From positions 3,100,001 to 3,164,000 of the forward strand of contig NZ_CP014646.1 of NCBI RefSeq assembly GCF_001051995.2: a stretch of 64,000 nucleotides of DNA, written 5' to 3'. This stretch comes from Thauera humireducens. GTDB taxonomy: Bacteria; Pseudomonadota; Gammaproteobacteria; Burkholderiales; Rhodocyclaceae. The notes beneath the pieces are model-generated. The model worked only from the letters and a program-made list of their open reading frames with translations. It was not told where the DNA came from and ran no database searches. Shown piece by piece: positions 19,108 through 31,115 of this stretch. Position 1 is the stretch's first letter, and each line of letters opens with the position of its first letter. A program made the translations under genes and the position numbers.

Positions 19108-19212
19108 TCCGCTATCTCCAAAAAAGAACTGTTCGTTCTATAAGATTCGCTTGTATCGATATCGTACGCCGACTATCGTTCGGTATCCACGAGCCGACAG
19201 CACACGAACGCC
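19108..19212. promoter_or_regulatory. Divergent promoter region of the LysR/MFS pair
   Basis: A 105-bp region, AT-richer than its surroundings, between two divergent starts. It contains the 8-bp palindrome TATCGATA (19154-19161) and a second imperfect TATCG...GGTATC element about 20 bp further on, compatible with LysR-type T-N11-A binding sites. No promoter hexamers were assigned with confidence. Confidence 0.4.
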
Positions 19213-20421
19213 ATGAACGACCAGATCCAACGCATGAAGGTGCTCGGCGCCGGCATCTTCAGCCTCATTCTCGCGCTGGGTGTCGCGCGCTTCGCCTATA
19301 CGCCGCTGCTGCCGCTGATGCAGCAGCAGGCCGGCCTGAGCCTGGCCGAGGGCGGCTGGCTGGCGGCGATCAACTATGCGGGCTATCTGTCGGGCGCGCT
19401 GATCGCGGCCTCGATCAGCGATCTGGTACTGAAGGACCGCCTGTTCCGCGTCGGCATGGTGGTGGCCGTGCTGACCACGCTGATGATGGGCCTGACCACC
19501 AACGTGACGCTGTGGGCGGTGTCGCGCTACTTCGCCGGCCTCTCCAGCGCGGCGGCGATGCTGCTCGGGACCGGGCTGATCCTGAATTGGCTGATCCGCC
19601 ACAACCACCGCAGCGAGCTGGGCATCCACTTTGCCGGCATCGGCCTGGGCATCGCCGGCTGTGCGGCCGCCGTTGCACTGATGGGGCCGTCGCTCGACTG
19701 GCGCACGCAGTGGTTCGTGTTCACCGCCATCGCGTGCGTGCTGCTGGTGCCCGCGCTGGGCTGGCTGCCCGCGCCCGACACCAGTCCGGTGACCAGGAGC
19801 GGTGCGCCGATGCACGACAACCCGCCCAGCCCGCTGTTCCTGCGCCTGTTCATGGCGTCCTACTTCTGCGCGGGGGTGGGCTACGTGGTCAGCGCGACCT
19901 TCATCGTCGCCATCGTCGATCGCCTGCCAGGCCTGGAAGGGCGCGGCACCATGAGCTTTCTCGCCATCGGTCTGGCAGCCGCGCCGGCCTGTATCGTGTG
20001 GGACTTCGTCGCGCGCCGCACCGGCGAGCTCAACGCGTTGATCCTCGCCGCGGTGCTGCAGATCGTCGGCATCCTGCTGCCTGTGGCGGTGGGCGGACTG
20101 GGTGGTGCGATCCTGGGTGCGCTGCTGTTCGGCGGTACCTTCATCGGCATGGTCAGCCTGGTGCTGACGATGGCCGGGCGCTACTACCCGACGCGGCCGG
20201 CCAAGATGATGGGCAAGATGACCCTCTCCTACGGTGCCGCGCAGATCATCGGCCCGGCGGCGACCGGCTGGCTGGCGGCGAGCTTCGGCAGCTACGCCGG
20301 CGGGCTCTACCTGGCCGCGGGCATGATGGTGCTGGGTACCCTGCTGCTGTTCATGCTGAAGGCGGTGGAGCGGCGCGACATCGCGGCACGCGCGTCCGCC
20401 GAGCCATGCATGCAGGCCTGA
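19213..20421 (+). CDS. YbfB/YjiJ-family MFS transporter
   Basis: Major facilitator with about 12 predicted membrane helices, 402 aa. It opens with a long hydrophobic helix containing ALGVARFAYTPLLPLM, a sequence typical of the YbfB/YjiJ branch. A short cytoplasmic loop around residues 190-210 (PAPDTSPVTRSG) divides the two six-helix halves. The start is the ATG at 19213. The substrate is unknown. Divergent from, and probably regulated by, the LysR gene. Confidence 0.88.
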   Translation: MNDQIQRMKVLGAGIFSLILALGVARFAYTPLLPLMQQQAGLSLAEGGWLAAINYAGYLSGALIAASISDLVLKDRLFRVGMVVAVLTTLMMGLTTNVTLWAVSRYFAGLSSAAAMLLGTGLILNWLIRHNHRSELGIHFAGIGLGIAGCAAAVALMGPSLDWRTQWFVFTAIACVLLVPALGWLPAPDTSPVTRSGAPMHDNPPSPLFLRLFMASYFCAGVGYVVSATFIVAIVDRLPGLEGRGTMSFLAIGLAAAPACIVWDFVARRTGELNALILAAVLQIVGILLPVAVGGLGGAILGALLFGGTFIGMVSLVLTMAGRYYPTRPAKMMGKMTLSYGAAQIIGPAATGWLAASFGSYAGGLYLAAGMMVLGTLLLFMLKAVERRDIAARASAEPCMQA

Positions 20422-20589
20422 GGCCCGCGGTAGGCGATTTACCTTGCGGATTTGACGTTTTCCGGGTGCCGGGGTGAGGCGATGCGTGGTATTTTCCCGC
20501 CTGCTGCGAAAGCACGTCCACGTGTCGCGCATGTCGACCGGGAGCCGCCACCGCGTTGGCGTCACAAGACCAGAATCTAGGGGAAAAGA

Positions 20590-22830
<2,241 letters not shown>

Positions 22831-22868
22831 TCGAAGGCCGGGCAGACCCCGGCCAGTGCAGGCAGAAG

Positions 22869-22902
22869 AGCCGGTGTCCCGCGAGGGACATCGGCTTTTT
22901 TC
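22869..22902 (+). terminator. Intrinsic terminator of icd
   Basis: A 12-bp stem (AGCCGGTGTCCC / GGGACATCGGCT, one G-T pair) closed by a GCGA tetraloop and followed directly by six T residues. A textbook rho-independent terminator about 40 bp after the icd stop. Confidence 0.93.
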
Positions 22903-23008
22903 ATGGCCTTGGCCGTGCATCGCCATGTCCGGCGCGGGAACTCGCGACACGCTGCTGCGGACTGACGGAAGCAGACCCTCGTTGCAGTTTCTCCCAAGTA
23001 TCGACCCT

Positions 23009-23476
23009 ATGCTCAGAACGCTGAAACAGCTCTTCAATACCCTGACTCCGCCGACGGCCGAACTCGCCGTACCGGAACACACCCTCCAGCTCGCGGCCGC
23101 GGTCCTGCTGATCGAGATGATGCGTGCCGACAGCCACTGCGGGCACGAGGAGCGTCAGGCCGCGGTCGATGCGCTCGCGGTCAAATTTGCCCTGGGAGAC
23201 GACGAAGTCGCGCGCCTGATGGAGCTCGCCGATGCGACCTCGCGCGACGCGCCGGATCTCTACTCCTTCACCTCGAAGCTCAACCGGGGCTTCAACCCCG
23301 AGCAGAAGGTGAGGATGGTCGAGTACCTGTGGCAGGTCGCCTATGCGGATGGGCAGTTGAGCCACCATGAGACGCACCTGATGCTGAAGCTCGGCGACCT
23401 GCTCTACATTCCGCGCGGTGACTTCGTGGCCGCCAAGCAACGCGCACGTGCGGCGGCCGGTCTCGCTGCCGAGTGA
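23009..23476 (+). CDS. TerB-family (tellurite-resistance-like) protein
   Basis: 155-aa soluble, largely helical protein of the TerB/DjlA-N-like family. Features typical of that fold are VLLIEMMRADSHCGHEERQAAV at residues 32-53 and the repeat YLWQVAYADGQLSHHETHLM near 108-127; both place acidic and histidine residues where TerB binds metal. The role of these small TerB-only proteins is unknown, and the name does not imply tellurite resistance. Start at ATG 23009; no strong ribosome-binding site. It lies between the icd terminator and the FNR-type promoter of the next gene. Confidence 0.82.
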   Translation: MLRTLKQLFNTLTPPTAELAVPEHTLQLAAAVLLIEMMRADSHCGHEERQAAVDALAVKFALGDDEVARLMELADATSRDAPDLYSFTSKLNRGFNPEQKVRMVEYLWQVAYADGQLSHHETHLMLKLGDLLYIPRGDFVAAKQRARAAAGLAAE

Positions 23477-23554
23477 GCCGTCCGCCATACCGGAACCGCG
23501 TCCCGATTCCAGCCTGCATTGCGTGGGCGTCGTGTTGCCACACTTTGAGGCGCT

Positions 23555-23568
23555 TTGATGCACATCAA
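23555..23568 (+). promoter_or_regulatory. FNR/ANR-type binding site
   Basis: TTGAT-GCAC-ATCAA, an exact match to the FNR/ANR consensus TTGAT-N4-ATCAA. Its centre (23561.5) lies 41.5 bp before the start point predicted from the -10 element at 23591, the position of a class II FNR-activated promoter. Confidence 0.85.
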
Positions 23569-23590
23569 AATGGCAATCTGGTGCCGCCTG

Positions 23591-23596
23591 TATCCT
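23591..23596 (+). promoter_or_regulatory. -10 element of the FNR-type promoter
   Basis: TATCCT, placed so that transcription would begin near 23603, about 50 bp before the hemerythrin start codon. No good -35 hexamer is present; the FNR-type site takes its place. Confidence 0.6.
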
Positions 23597-23652
23597 CGTA
23601 GCCTCGGATGCCCGGATTCTGGGCATTTCCGGCATCATGGAGGAAAAGCGGC

Positions 23653-24117
23653 GTGCCCATTACCTGGAACCCCGAGCTCGATACCGGCATCGACGTGATC
23701 GATCAGCAGCATCGACGCATTGTCAATTACATCAACGCGCTAGAAGTGGCCAATGCAACCCGGGACCGGGCTGCAATCGGGCGTACGCTTGATGAACTGG
23801 TCGAATACACGATTTCGCACTTTGCCTTCGAGGAAAGCCTGCAGGAAGAAGCCGGCTACGCCTTCAGCAAGCCGCACAAGCGTGTGCACGAGCTGTTCGT
23901 GCGGCGGGTCAATGAGTACGTCGAGCGTCACCGCCTGGGCGACGACATCGGCGATGAACTGTACAAGTTGCTCGCGACCTGGCTGGTCAACCACATCAAG
24001 CGCGATGACAGCGACTACGTCGGCGCGGTGAAGGCGAACATGATCGGCATCATCGCCGAAAAGCGCGAACGTCAGGACGGCGGCTGGTTCCGCCGCTTCT
24101 TCCGCAGGGCGGCCTGA
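23653..24117 (+). CDS. Bacteriohemerythrin
   Basis: 154-aa oxygen-binding protein with a non-heme di-iron site. All expected ligands are visible: H20 (DQQHRR), H56 and E60 (SHFAFEE), H75 and H79 (HKRVHE), H114 and D119 (NHIKRDD). The GTG at 23653 is chosen because TGGAGGA lies at a suitable distance and the protein then starts at the conserved ITWNPELDTGI; an ATG 15 codons upstream lacks such a site. The FNR-type promoter in front suggests it is made at low oxygen, where it could scavenge or deliver oxygen. The C-terminus is basic (WFRRFFRRAA). Confidence 0.94.
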   Translation: MPITWNPELDTGIDVIDQQHRRIVNYINALEVANATRDRAAIGRTLDELVEYTISHFAFEESLQEEAGYAFSKPHKRVHELFVRRVNEYVERHRLGDDIGDELYKLLATWLVNHIKRDDSDYVGAVKANMIGIIAEKRERQDGGWFRRFFRRAA

Positions 24118-24136
24118 CTACGCCGCGGCAGGCTGC

Positions 24137-24520
24137 TCAGGCCGCACGGCACTCGTTTGCGAGCGGGGCCTGAGTACGTCCATCCAGCAGCAGGCCCTTC
24201 CATGGCAGGTCGATCCACACGAGGCCGCTGGCGGCATCCTCGAAGCGCGGCAGGCCGGAATAGGACGGGTCGCGCTCGAGTTGGTAGTGACGCCCATTCC
24301 AGTCGAGTTGTAGGCGGTGATTGACCTTGTCCCGCACCTCGCGTTGCAGCGCCAGGCGGATGCCTTGCTCGCAGCGGTAGTCGCCGCTGGGCAGGGCGAA
24401 CTCGAACTGACCGGCCTGGGTGGAGATGCCGCTGTCGGGCTCGACCACCCTGGGCGGCTGGACGGTGCAGGCGGTAACCAGAAAGGCGAGGGTCAGGCTG
24501 GCGGGGATGGCGCGGATCAT
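24137..24520 (-). CDS. Small putative lipoprotein
   Basis: 127 aa from the ATG at 24520. The N-terminus is a lipoprotein signal (MIRAIPASLTLAFLVTACTV) with lipobox LVTAC, so the mature protein should be anchored by its cysteine at about residue 18. The rest (GQFEFALPSGDYRCEQGIRLAL, LDWNGRHYQLERDPSYSGLPRFED) is beta-rich with one further cysteine pair (RCEQG and NECRAA) and resembles small C-type-lysozyme-inhibitor-like domains; this resemblance is weak. It is convergent with the hemerythrin gene. Confidence 0.7.
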   Translation of the reverse strand: MIRAIPASLTLAFLVTACTVQPPRVVEPDSGISTQAGQFEFALPSGDYRCEQGIRLALQREVRDKVNHRLQLDWNGRHYQLERDPSYSGLPRFEDAASGLVWIDLPWKGLLLDGRTQAPLANECRAA

Positions 24521-24725
24521 GAGCGGCGGTCCTTCGAGGCGAGTCGCACGATTGTAGATTGATCGTCGCGAGGATGCCGGCGCCGCTGTCGGCCCGCCCC
24601 GGCAAGGACTTCCTGCCGGGGCGCGGGCCGGACTCCAGCGCGGCACATGCCCTGCCGTTTCCCGGCCATCGTCCAGGCACGACGTCATGCGCCGCCGGTC
24701 GGCCTGGGCGACCTTGCCGCACGGA

Positions 24726-26366
<1,641 letters not shown>

Positions 26367-26514
26367 GGTCGCTTCCTGAAGGAAAAATTCGGGGCCGGCG
26401 AGGCGGGCACAGGGCACCGCGACCGGCGAAACCGTTATTTTCCTTCAAATCGGGGCTGTGATTGCATGGGCGTTTTCAATCGTTGCGATCGACTGCGCCT
26501 TGCCCGCGCCGTGT

Positions 26515-27036
26515 TCAGCCCGTCCACAGCGGCGCCCCTGCCGCGTCCCGATAGCTGAGATAGGCGCGCAGATCGAACTCGTACTGGTGGTACTGCGGCT
26601 CCATGTGCAGGCACAGCTGGTAGAAGGCCTTGTCGTGCTCGCGCACGCGCAGGTGCGCGAGCTCATGGACGACGATCATGCGCAGGAACGCCAGCGGCAC
26701 CTCGCGGAAGAGGGTCGAGACACGGATCTCGCGTTTGGCCTGCAGGCGGCTGCCCTGCACGCGCGAGACTGCGGTGTGGGTGCCGAGCGCGTTGCGGATC
26801 ACGTGCAGCGTGTTGTCGAAGCAGACCTTGCTGAGTGGCGGTGCCGCACGCATGTGCTCTGCCTTCAAGACCTGCACGTAGTCGTACAGTGCGCTGTCGG
26901 AGCGCACCGTGTGCGCGTGCGGATAGCGCTTGCAGAGTACCTCGGCGAAGCGGCCCTGTTCGATCAGCGCGGCGACCTGTTCGCGCAGATGCGGCGGGTA
27001 GCCGGCGAGATAGTCGGGGGCGGCCCTGGGGCGCAT
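26515..27036 (-). CDS. YgjP-like M48-type metallopeptidase
   Basis: 173 aa, cytoplasmic, related to the YgjP/DUF45 metal-dependent protease family. The zinc motif is HELAHLRVREHDKAFY (about residues 124-139), that is HExxH followed by a third histidine at the spacing seen in this family. The substrate is unknown. Start at ATG 27036. The cytochrome c' gene lies 40 bp upstream in the same direction and they may be cotranscribed. Confidence 0.85.
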   Translation of the reverse strand: MRPRAAPDYLAGYPPHLREQVAALIEQGRFAEVLCKRYPHAHTVRSDSALYDYVQVLKAEHMRAAPPLSKVCFDNTLHVIRNALGTHTAVSRVQGSRLQAKREIRVSTLFREVPLAFLRMIVVHELAHLRVREHDKAFYQLCLHMEPQYHQYEFDLRAYLSYRDAAGAPLWTG

Positions 27037-27076
27037 GGTGGTTGTCCTGGGGGTGGTGTTCAGAAGTCCCGTCGGC

Positions 27077-27523
27077 TCACTTCTTGAATTCGTCGTGGCA
27101 CGACTTGCAGCTCGCGTGGACCTTGTCGTAGGCCGCCTGGGCGGCTGCCTTGTCGCGCGTCTGCGCGGCCTGCGCCAGGGCGTCGGTCAACGCGAAGAAG
27201 GTGATGCGCTCGGCTTCGAAGGCCTGCGGGCGCTCCCACACCGCGGCTTTGGCCTTGGTCGGGGGGTAGTTGGTATCGGGCCCGAAGTGGCCCCAGGGCG
27301 CATCGCGGCGGCTCACCAGCTCGGAAGCCAGGCGGGCGAATTCGTCGGGCTGGTAGCGGTTGTCGCGCAGCATCTTGCCCATCGGCTCGAAGCTGCGCAG
27401 CATGGCCTTGAAGGCGTCCTGGCGCTGCTTCACCGGCTGTCCGGGCCGGGTGTCTTCGACCGGACCGCTGCAGGCGGCGAGGGTCAGCAGGATCAGCAGG
27501 GAAGGAAGGGCGAATCGGGGCAT
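27077..27523 (-). CDS. Cytochrome c' (class II) lipoprotein
   Basis: 148 aa. The N-terminus is a lipoprotein signal with lipobox LTLAAC (Cys18), and the single heme motif CKSCH lies at residues 139-143 close to the C-terminus, the arrangement of class II cytochromes c'. The body is a predicted four-helix bundle. These periplasmic proteins bind NO or CO or transfer electrons; which applies here is not visible. The membrane anchor is less usual, since most cytochromes c' are soluble. Neighbour of the YgjP gene. Confidence 0.88.
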   Translation of the reverse strand: MPRFALPSLLILLTLAACSGPVEDTRPGQPVKQRQDAFKAMLRSFEPMGKMLRDNRYQPDEFARLASELVSRRDAPWGHFGPDTNYPPTKAKAAVWERPQAFEAERITFFALTDALAQAAQTRDKAAAQAAYDKVHASCKSCHDEFKK

Positions 27524-27648
27524 GGCGTACTCGTGAGGTTTCGGGTGATGTCGACGGGCATGGCGCCCGGTGACAATGGAGGCCGTCCGGCCGGACGAAG
27601 TTCAATCGGACCGCTGCCGGGGCGAGGGGGCGCGTTGCGCAGGGGCCG

Positions 27649-29199
27649 CTAGGCGGCTTCGATCTCGACCCGGTTGCGGCCCTTGCGCTTGGCAGCGTAG
27701 AGCGCCATGTCGGCGCGGCGGATGAGGTCGGACAGATGCGTTTCGCCCGGTCGGAGCGTCGCGATGCCGAAGGAGGCCGTAACCGGGCAAGGCAGGGCGT
27801 TGGTGTCGTGTGCAGCCGCCTCCGCGATGCAGTGGCGCAGGGTTTCGGCAACGATCAGCGCCTGTTCGAGATCGGTATGCGGCATCAGCACGACGAACTC
27901 CTCGCCCCCGAAGCGGGCCAGGATATCGGTGCTGCGCAGGCGGTCGCGGATGACCCTGACGACCGTCTGCAGCACCTTGTCACCCTCGGGGTGACCCCAC
28001 TCGTCATTGATCCGCTTGAAGTGGTCGACGTCGAGCGCGAGCAGCGAAACGGCCCCGCCGTGGCGGCGCGTTCGCTTGAATTCGAGATCGGCCAGGACGT
28101 CGAACTGGCGGCGGTTGTAGGCACCGGTGAGCGGGTCGACCGAGGCCTGCGTCTCCAGCCTCGAGGTCAGTTTCTGCAGGGCGCGCATGTTCCGCTGGTT
28201 GCGCCGCGAGGCGGCGAGCATTGCCAGGGCGCCGGCGACCAGTACGAGGTTCAGTGCGATCCAGAATGGAATTGCATCCTTTACGCTCGACCACCACAGG
28301 CTCAGCATGCGTTCGCGGGTGATCGAGGTGATGACCCACAGTTCGTGATCGGGCATGTAGGTCCAGGTCTGCCGGCGCAGTGCCTTGTCGAAGGGTGAGA
28401 TGTCCTCACGCTTGATCAGGCCGGGGCGTGTATCGGCCGGCGGCAGGTCATCCGGCAGTTTGACACTTTCCTCGGTCGGGCGGTTGGTCATGACGGGCAG
28501 GCGCGTGATGACGTGGCCGTCGGCCTTGATGATGCCCAGCCCTGCCCCTTCGACCTCGAGGGCTTCGGCGAGGTCGCGGTTGAACACCGAAAGGTCGATG
28601 ATCGCGACGATCACGCCGTCGAAGCTGCCATCGGCCGTCCGGAGCGGACGGCTCAGGCTGAAGAACCAGCGATCCGGATAGGCGCGCGAGGCACGGACCG
28701 GGCCGATGTACAGCCGCCGATTCGGGTCGTCGCGCAATGCAGTGAAGTATTCGCGATCGCTGACGTCGGGGCGGGGCCCGTCGTTCGCCCAGTGCTGGAT
28801 CTGTCCGTCCCGCGACAGTACGAGCAGGTCGATCAGCTTGGCGTCGAGGGCGCCCAGCCTGCGGAGTTCGTCGCCGAGCGCAGGTGTGTCCCGCCGCCCC
28901 GCGAGGTCGCTCACCACGTACTCGTAGAGGTTCAGCGTCTGCTCGATCTGCGACAGCAGCGCCCGGTGCTGCAGCGTCTGTGCTTCGTCGCCGCGCACGA
29001 GCGCCTCCTTTCGCCCTTCGATGAGCTGATGGACGATCAGGCTGTTGAGGCCGGCGAGCAGGATCGCGCAGACGAAGACGATTGCCCGTGGCAGCAGCAG
29101 GGAATCAATCAGCCGGTCGGTCCGGACAACGCGCGGTTCGGTCGGCGCACTCAACGGGAACTCATTTTGCAGGGATGGAGGGCAAGCGCGCCTGCGCAC
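27649..29199 (-). CDS. Diguanylate cyclase with periplasmic sensor domain
   Basis: Membrane-bound GGDEF protein that makes cyclic di-GMP. Up to 516 aa; the frame opens at a GTG (29199) and a TTG 15 codons later is also possible, so the start is uncertain. A first membrane helix (about 38-58) leads to a periplasmic Cache/PDC-like sensor (about 60-305, with DREYFTALRDD and SRPLRTADGSFDGVIVAIIDLS), a second helix (about 313-335), and a GGDEF domain with RFGGEEF. The product-inhibition site RSTD lies five residues before GGEEF. Single gene; the signal is unknown. Confidence 0.92.
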   Translation of the reverse strand: MRRRACPPSLQNEFPLSAPTEPRVVRTDRLIDSLLLPRAIVFVCAILLAGLNSLIVHQLIEGRKEALVRGDEAQTLQHRALLSQIEQTLNLYEYVVSDLAGRRDTPALGDELRRLGALDAKLIDLLVLSRDGQIQHWANDGPRPDVSDREYFTALRDDPNRRLYIGPVRASRAYPDRWFFSLSRPLRTADGSFDGVIVAIIDLSVFNRDLAEALEVEGAGLGIIKADGHVITRLPVMTNRPTEESVKLPDDLPPADTRPGLIKREDISPFDKALRRQTWTYMPDHELWVITSITRERMLSLWWSSVKDAIPFWIALNLVLVAGALAMLAASRRNQRNMRALQKLTSRLETQASVDPLTGAYNRRQFDVLADLEFKRTRRHGGAVSLLALDVDHFKRINDEWGHPEGDKVLQTVVRVIRDRLRSTDILARFGGEEFVVLMPHTDLEQALIVAETLRHCIAEAAAHDTNALPCPVTASFGIATLRPGETHLSDLIRRADMALYAAKRKGRNRVEIEAA

Positions 29200-29266
29200 T
29201 CTGGTGGGGCGCGGGCGACCTGGCGAGAATACCGGAAATCGCCTTGCCCCCCCGTGTCCGTGCGCC

Positions 29267-30361
29267 TCAGCGTGACGTGCGTTGCACTAACAGGCGCCGC
29301 AATGGCTCGCCGACGACGGTACGGAAGCGCGGGCTGTGCAGGCAGATGCCGCCGACGAGCCCGACCAGGCAGCCGAGCACGGTGTCGATGAAGCGCGACT
29401 GGATGAGTTCGGCGGGCACGGCGTGGCCCAAGGTGGCTGCTTCGGCAAGCAGGATGGTCAGCGGCGTGATGAACACGACCGCGAACCCGTAGTGCCGTAC
29501 GACCGTGCTCTCGATGATGAAGGCGAGGATGACCACCAGCAGGCTCACGCTCCAGGGCGTCAGCGGCAGCATCAGGATGGCCCACGCGAGCAGCATGCCC
29601 AGGGCGGTGCCCAGCACGCGGTGCAGTTGGCGGTTCCAGACTGCGCGCAGCGTCACGCCCTGGATCACCGCAAGGCAGCTGACCGGCACCCAGTAGGGAC
29701 GAGGCAGTTGCAGGGCCAGCGCGATCGCGAGCGCGAGGCCGACGAAGACGCCGATGACGACCGCGTCGAACACCACGAAGTCGAAGGTGGGAGGCGGGAG
29801 CGGCGCCACCGGTTCAGCCGGCTGCAGGCGCAGGATGTAGAGGCTGTAGAAGAAGCCGATCAGTGCGGCGAGCAGCACGCCCATCGTCAGCAGGCCGACC
29901 TTCAGCGGGATCTCCTCGACGGTGCCGGGCGTGTAGGCCGCGATCGAGGCGGCCATGACGAAGAACAGGCTGCCGGGCGGTCCGACCCGGTAGAAGCGGC
30001 ACACCATCGTCACCACGATCGCGACGAAGCTCAGCATCCACACCATCAGCACCGGCATGAAGTGGCCGATCGCGCCCACGGCGTAGCTGGCCGACATGCC
30101 GAAGCCGCAGGCCATCATCCACACCATGCGATGGTTCAGTGGCGTGTTCGGCAGGTACAGGAAGGCCAGTCCGCCGAGCGAGGAGATCAGCCCGTAGTCC
30201 AGCCGGCCGAATCCGGCCCCCACCGCCAGTGGCAGGCCGCAGGCGAGGGCGGCGGCCAGCGGCATCTGCCAGCGGCGAGTGCTGGGATTGATGGTGGTGA
30301 GATGGCGCCATTCCGTGCGCACGAAGGCGCCAAGGCGGCGCAGGAGGGACGGGCTTTCCAT
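29267..30361 (-). CDS. FUSC-family inner-membrane protein
   Basis: 364 aa from the ATG at 30361 (MESPSLLRRLGAFVR), the first start after which the sequence looks conserved. It has about ten predicted membrane helices in two groups separated by a short Pro-rich loop (PAEPVAPLPPP, about residue 185). The second group (about 195-340) with LPRPYWVPVSCLAVIQG and HRVLGTALGMLLAW matches the fusaric acid resistance/YccC-like FUSC domain, linked to export of aromatic acids. The usual large cytoplasmic domain of AaeB-type exporters is absent, so this is a short form. Divergent from the parA-like gene, about 90 bp between starts. Confidence 0.85.
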   Translation of the reverse strand: MESPSLLRRLGAFVRTEWRHLTTINPSTRRWQMPLAAALACGLPLAVGAGFGRLDYGLISSLGGLAFLYLPNTPLNHRMVWMMACGFGMSASYAVGAIGHFMPVLMVWMLSFVAIVVTMVCRFYRVGPPGSLFFVMAASIAAYTPGTVEEIPLKVGLLTMGVLLAALIGFFYSLYILRLQPAEPVAPLPPPTFDFVVFDAVVIGVFVGLALAIALALQLPRPYWVPVSCLAVIQGVTLRAVWNRQLHRVLGTALGMLLAWAILMLPLTPWSVSLLVVILAFIIESTVVRHYGFAVVFITPLTILLAEAATLGHAVPAELIQSRFIDTVLGCLVGLVGGICLHSPRFRTVVGEPLRRLLVQRTSR

Positions 30362-30452
30362 GCTCGGGAGCCAGAGGTGAAATGCGATGTGTAACACACC
30401 CGCGGCGACGCTTGCGATAGCATCCTGCCGTATTACCTTTTCCGGATGACAC

Positions 30453-31112
30453 ATGAGCGCCCCCACGCTGATTGCCCTCATTTCGCAAAAGGGCGGATCG
30501 GGCAAGACCACGGTGGCGATGCAACTGGCGGCGGGCCTGGCACTGGCCGGCTACCGCGTTGCGCTGGCCGATCTTGACCCGCAGGAAAGCGCCTCGCGCT
30601 GGGCCGAATCCGCATCGCCCGAAAGCCCCTTCCCGGCGCAGCTGGTGCGCCTGCAGGGCAAGCCCAAGGACATGGCGCGCACGCTGAAGCCTGTCGCCAA
30701 CGGCGTCGATATCGTGGTCATGGATTGCCCGCCGTCGATCGAGCACTCGCACACCATGAGCGCGCTCGAGCTGTGCGACCTCGCGCTGGTGCCGGTGGTG
30801 CCCAGCCCGACCGACCTGTGGGCGACGCGCGGCATCGAGCGTCTGATCCTCGATCGCCAGCAGCAACGTCCTGCGCTGCGCGGCGCCTTGCTGCCCAACC
30901 GGGTGACGCGCACGGCACTGGCGGGCGACGTGCTCGACGTGCTGCAGGATTTCGAGCTGCCGGTGCTGGATGTCTCCTTGTCGCAGCGCAGCGCCTATGC
31001 GCTGAGCGCCGTGCGCGGTACCTCCGTGTTCGGGCTCGGCCGTGCTGCGGCCGCTGCCCAGGAGGAGGTCGAGCAACTGGTCTCGGCCGTACTCGGACTG
31101 ATCGAAGGATGA
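30453..31112 (+). CDS. ParA-family ATPase (orphan, partition-like)
   Basis: 219-aa ParA/MinD-type ATPase. The deviant Walker A motif KGGSGKTT is at 13-20 with signature lysine K13; ALADLDPQESAS and VVMDCPPS follow as the other nucleotide-binding motifs. There is no N-terminal DNA-binding domain, so it is a short ParA. Such proteins form dynamic gradients on the nucleoid to position a cargo such as a plasmid, a microcompartment, granules or a chemotaxis array. No parB gene follows; instead the next gene, four bases on, encodes a basic protein that may be its partner. Confidence 0.9.
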   Translation: MSAPTLIALISQKGGSGKTTVAMQLAAGLALAGYRVALADLDPQESASRWAESASPESPFPAQLVRLQGKPKDMARTLKPVANGVDIVVMDCPPSIEHSHTMSALELCDLALVPVVPSPTDLWATRGIERLILDRQQQRPALRGALLPNRVTRTALAGDVLDVLQDFELPVLDVSLSQRSAYALSAVRGTSVFGLGRAAAAAQEEVEQLVSAVLGLIEG

Positions 31113-31115
31113 TTC

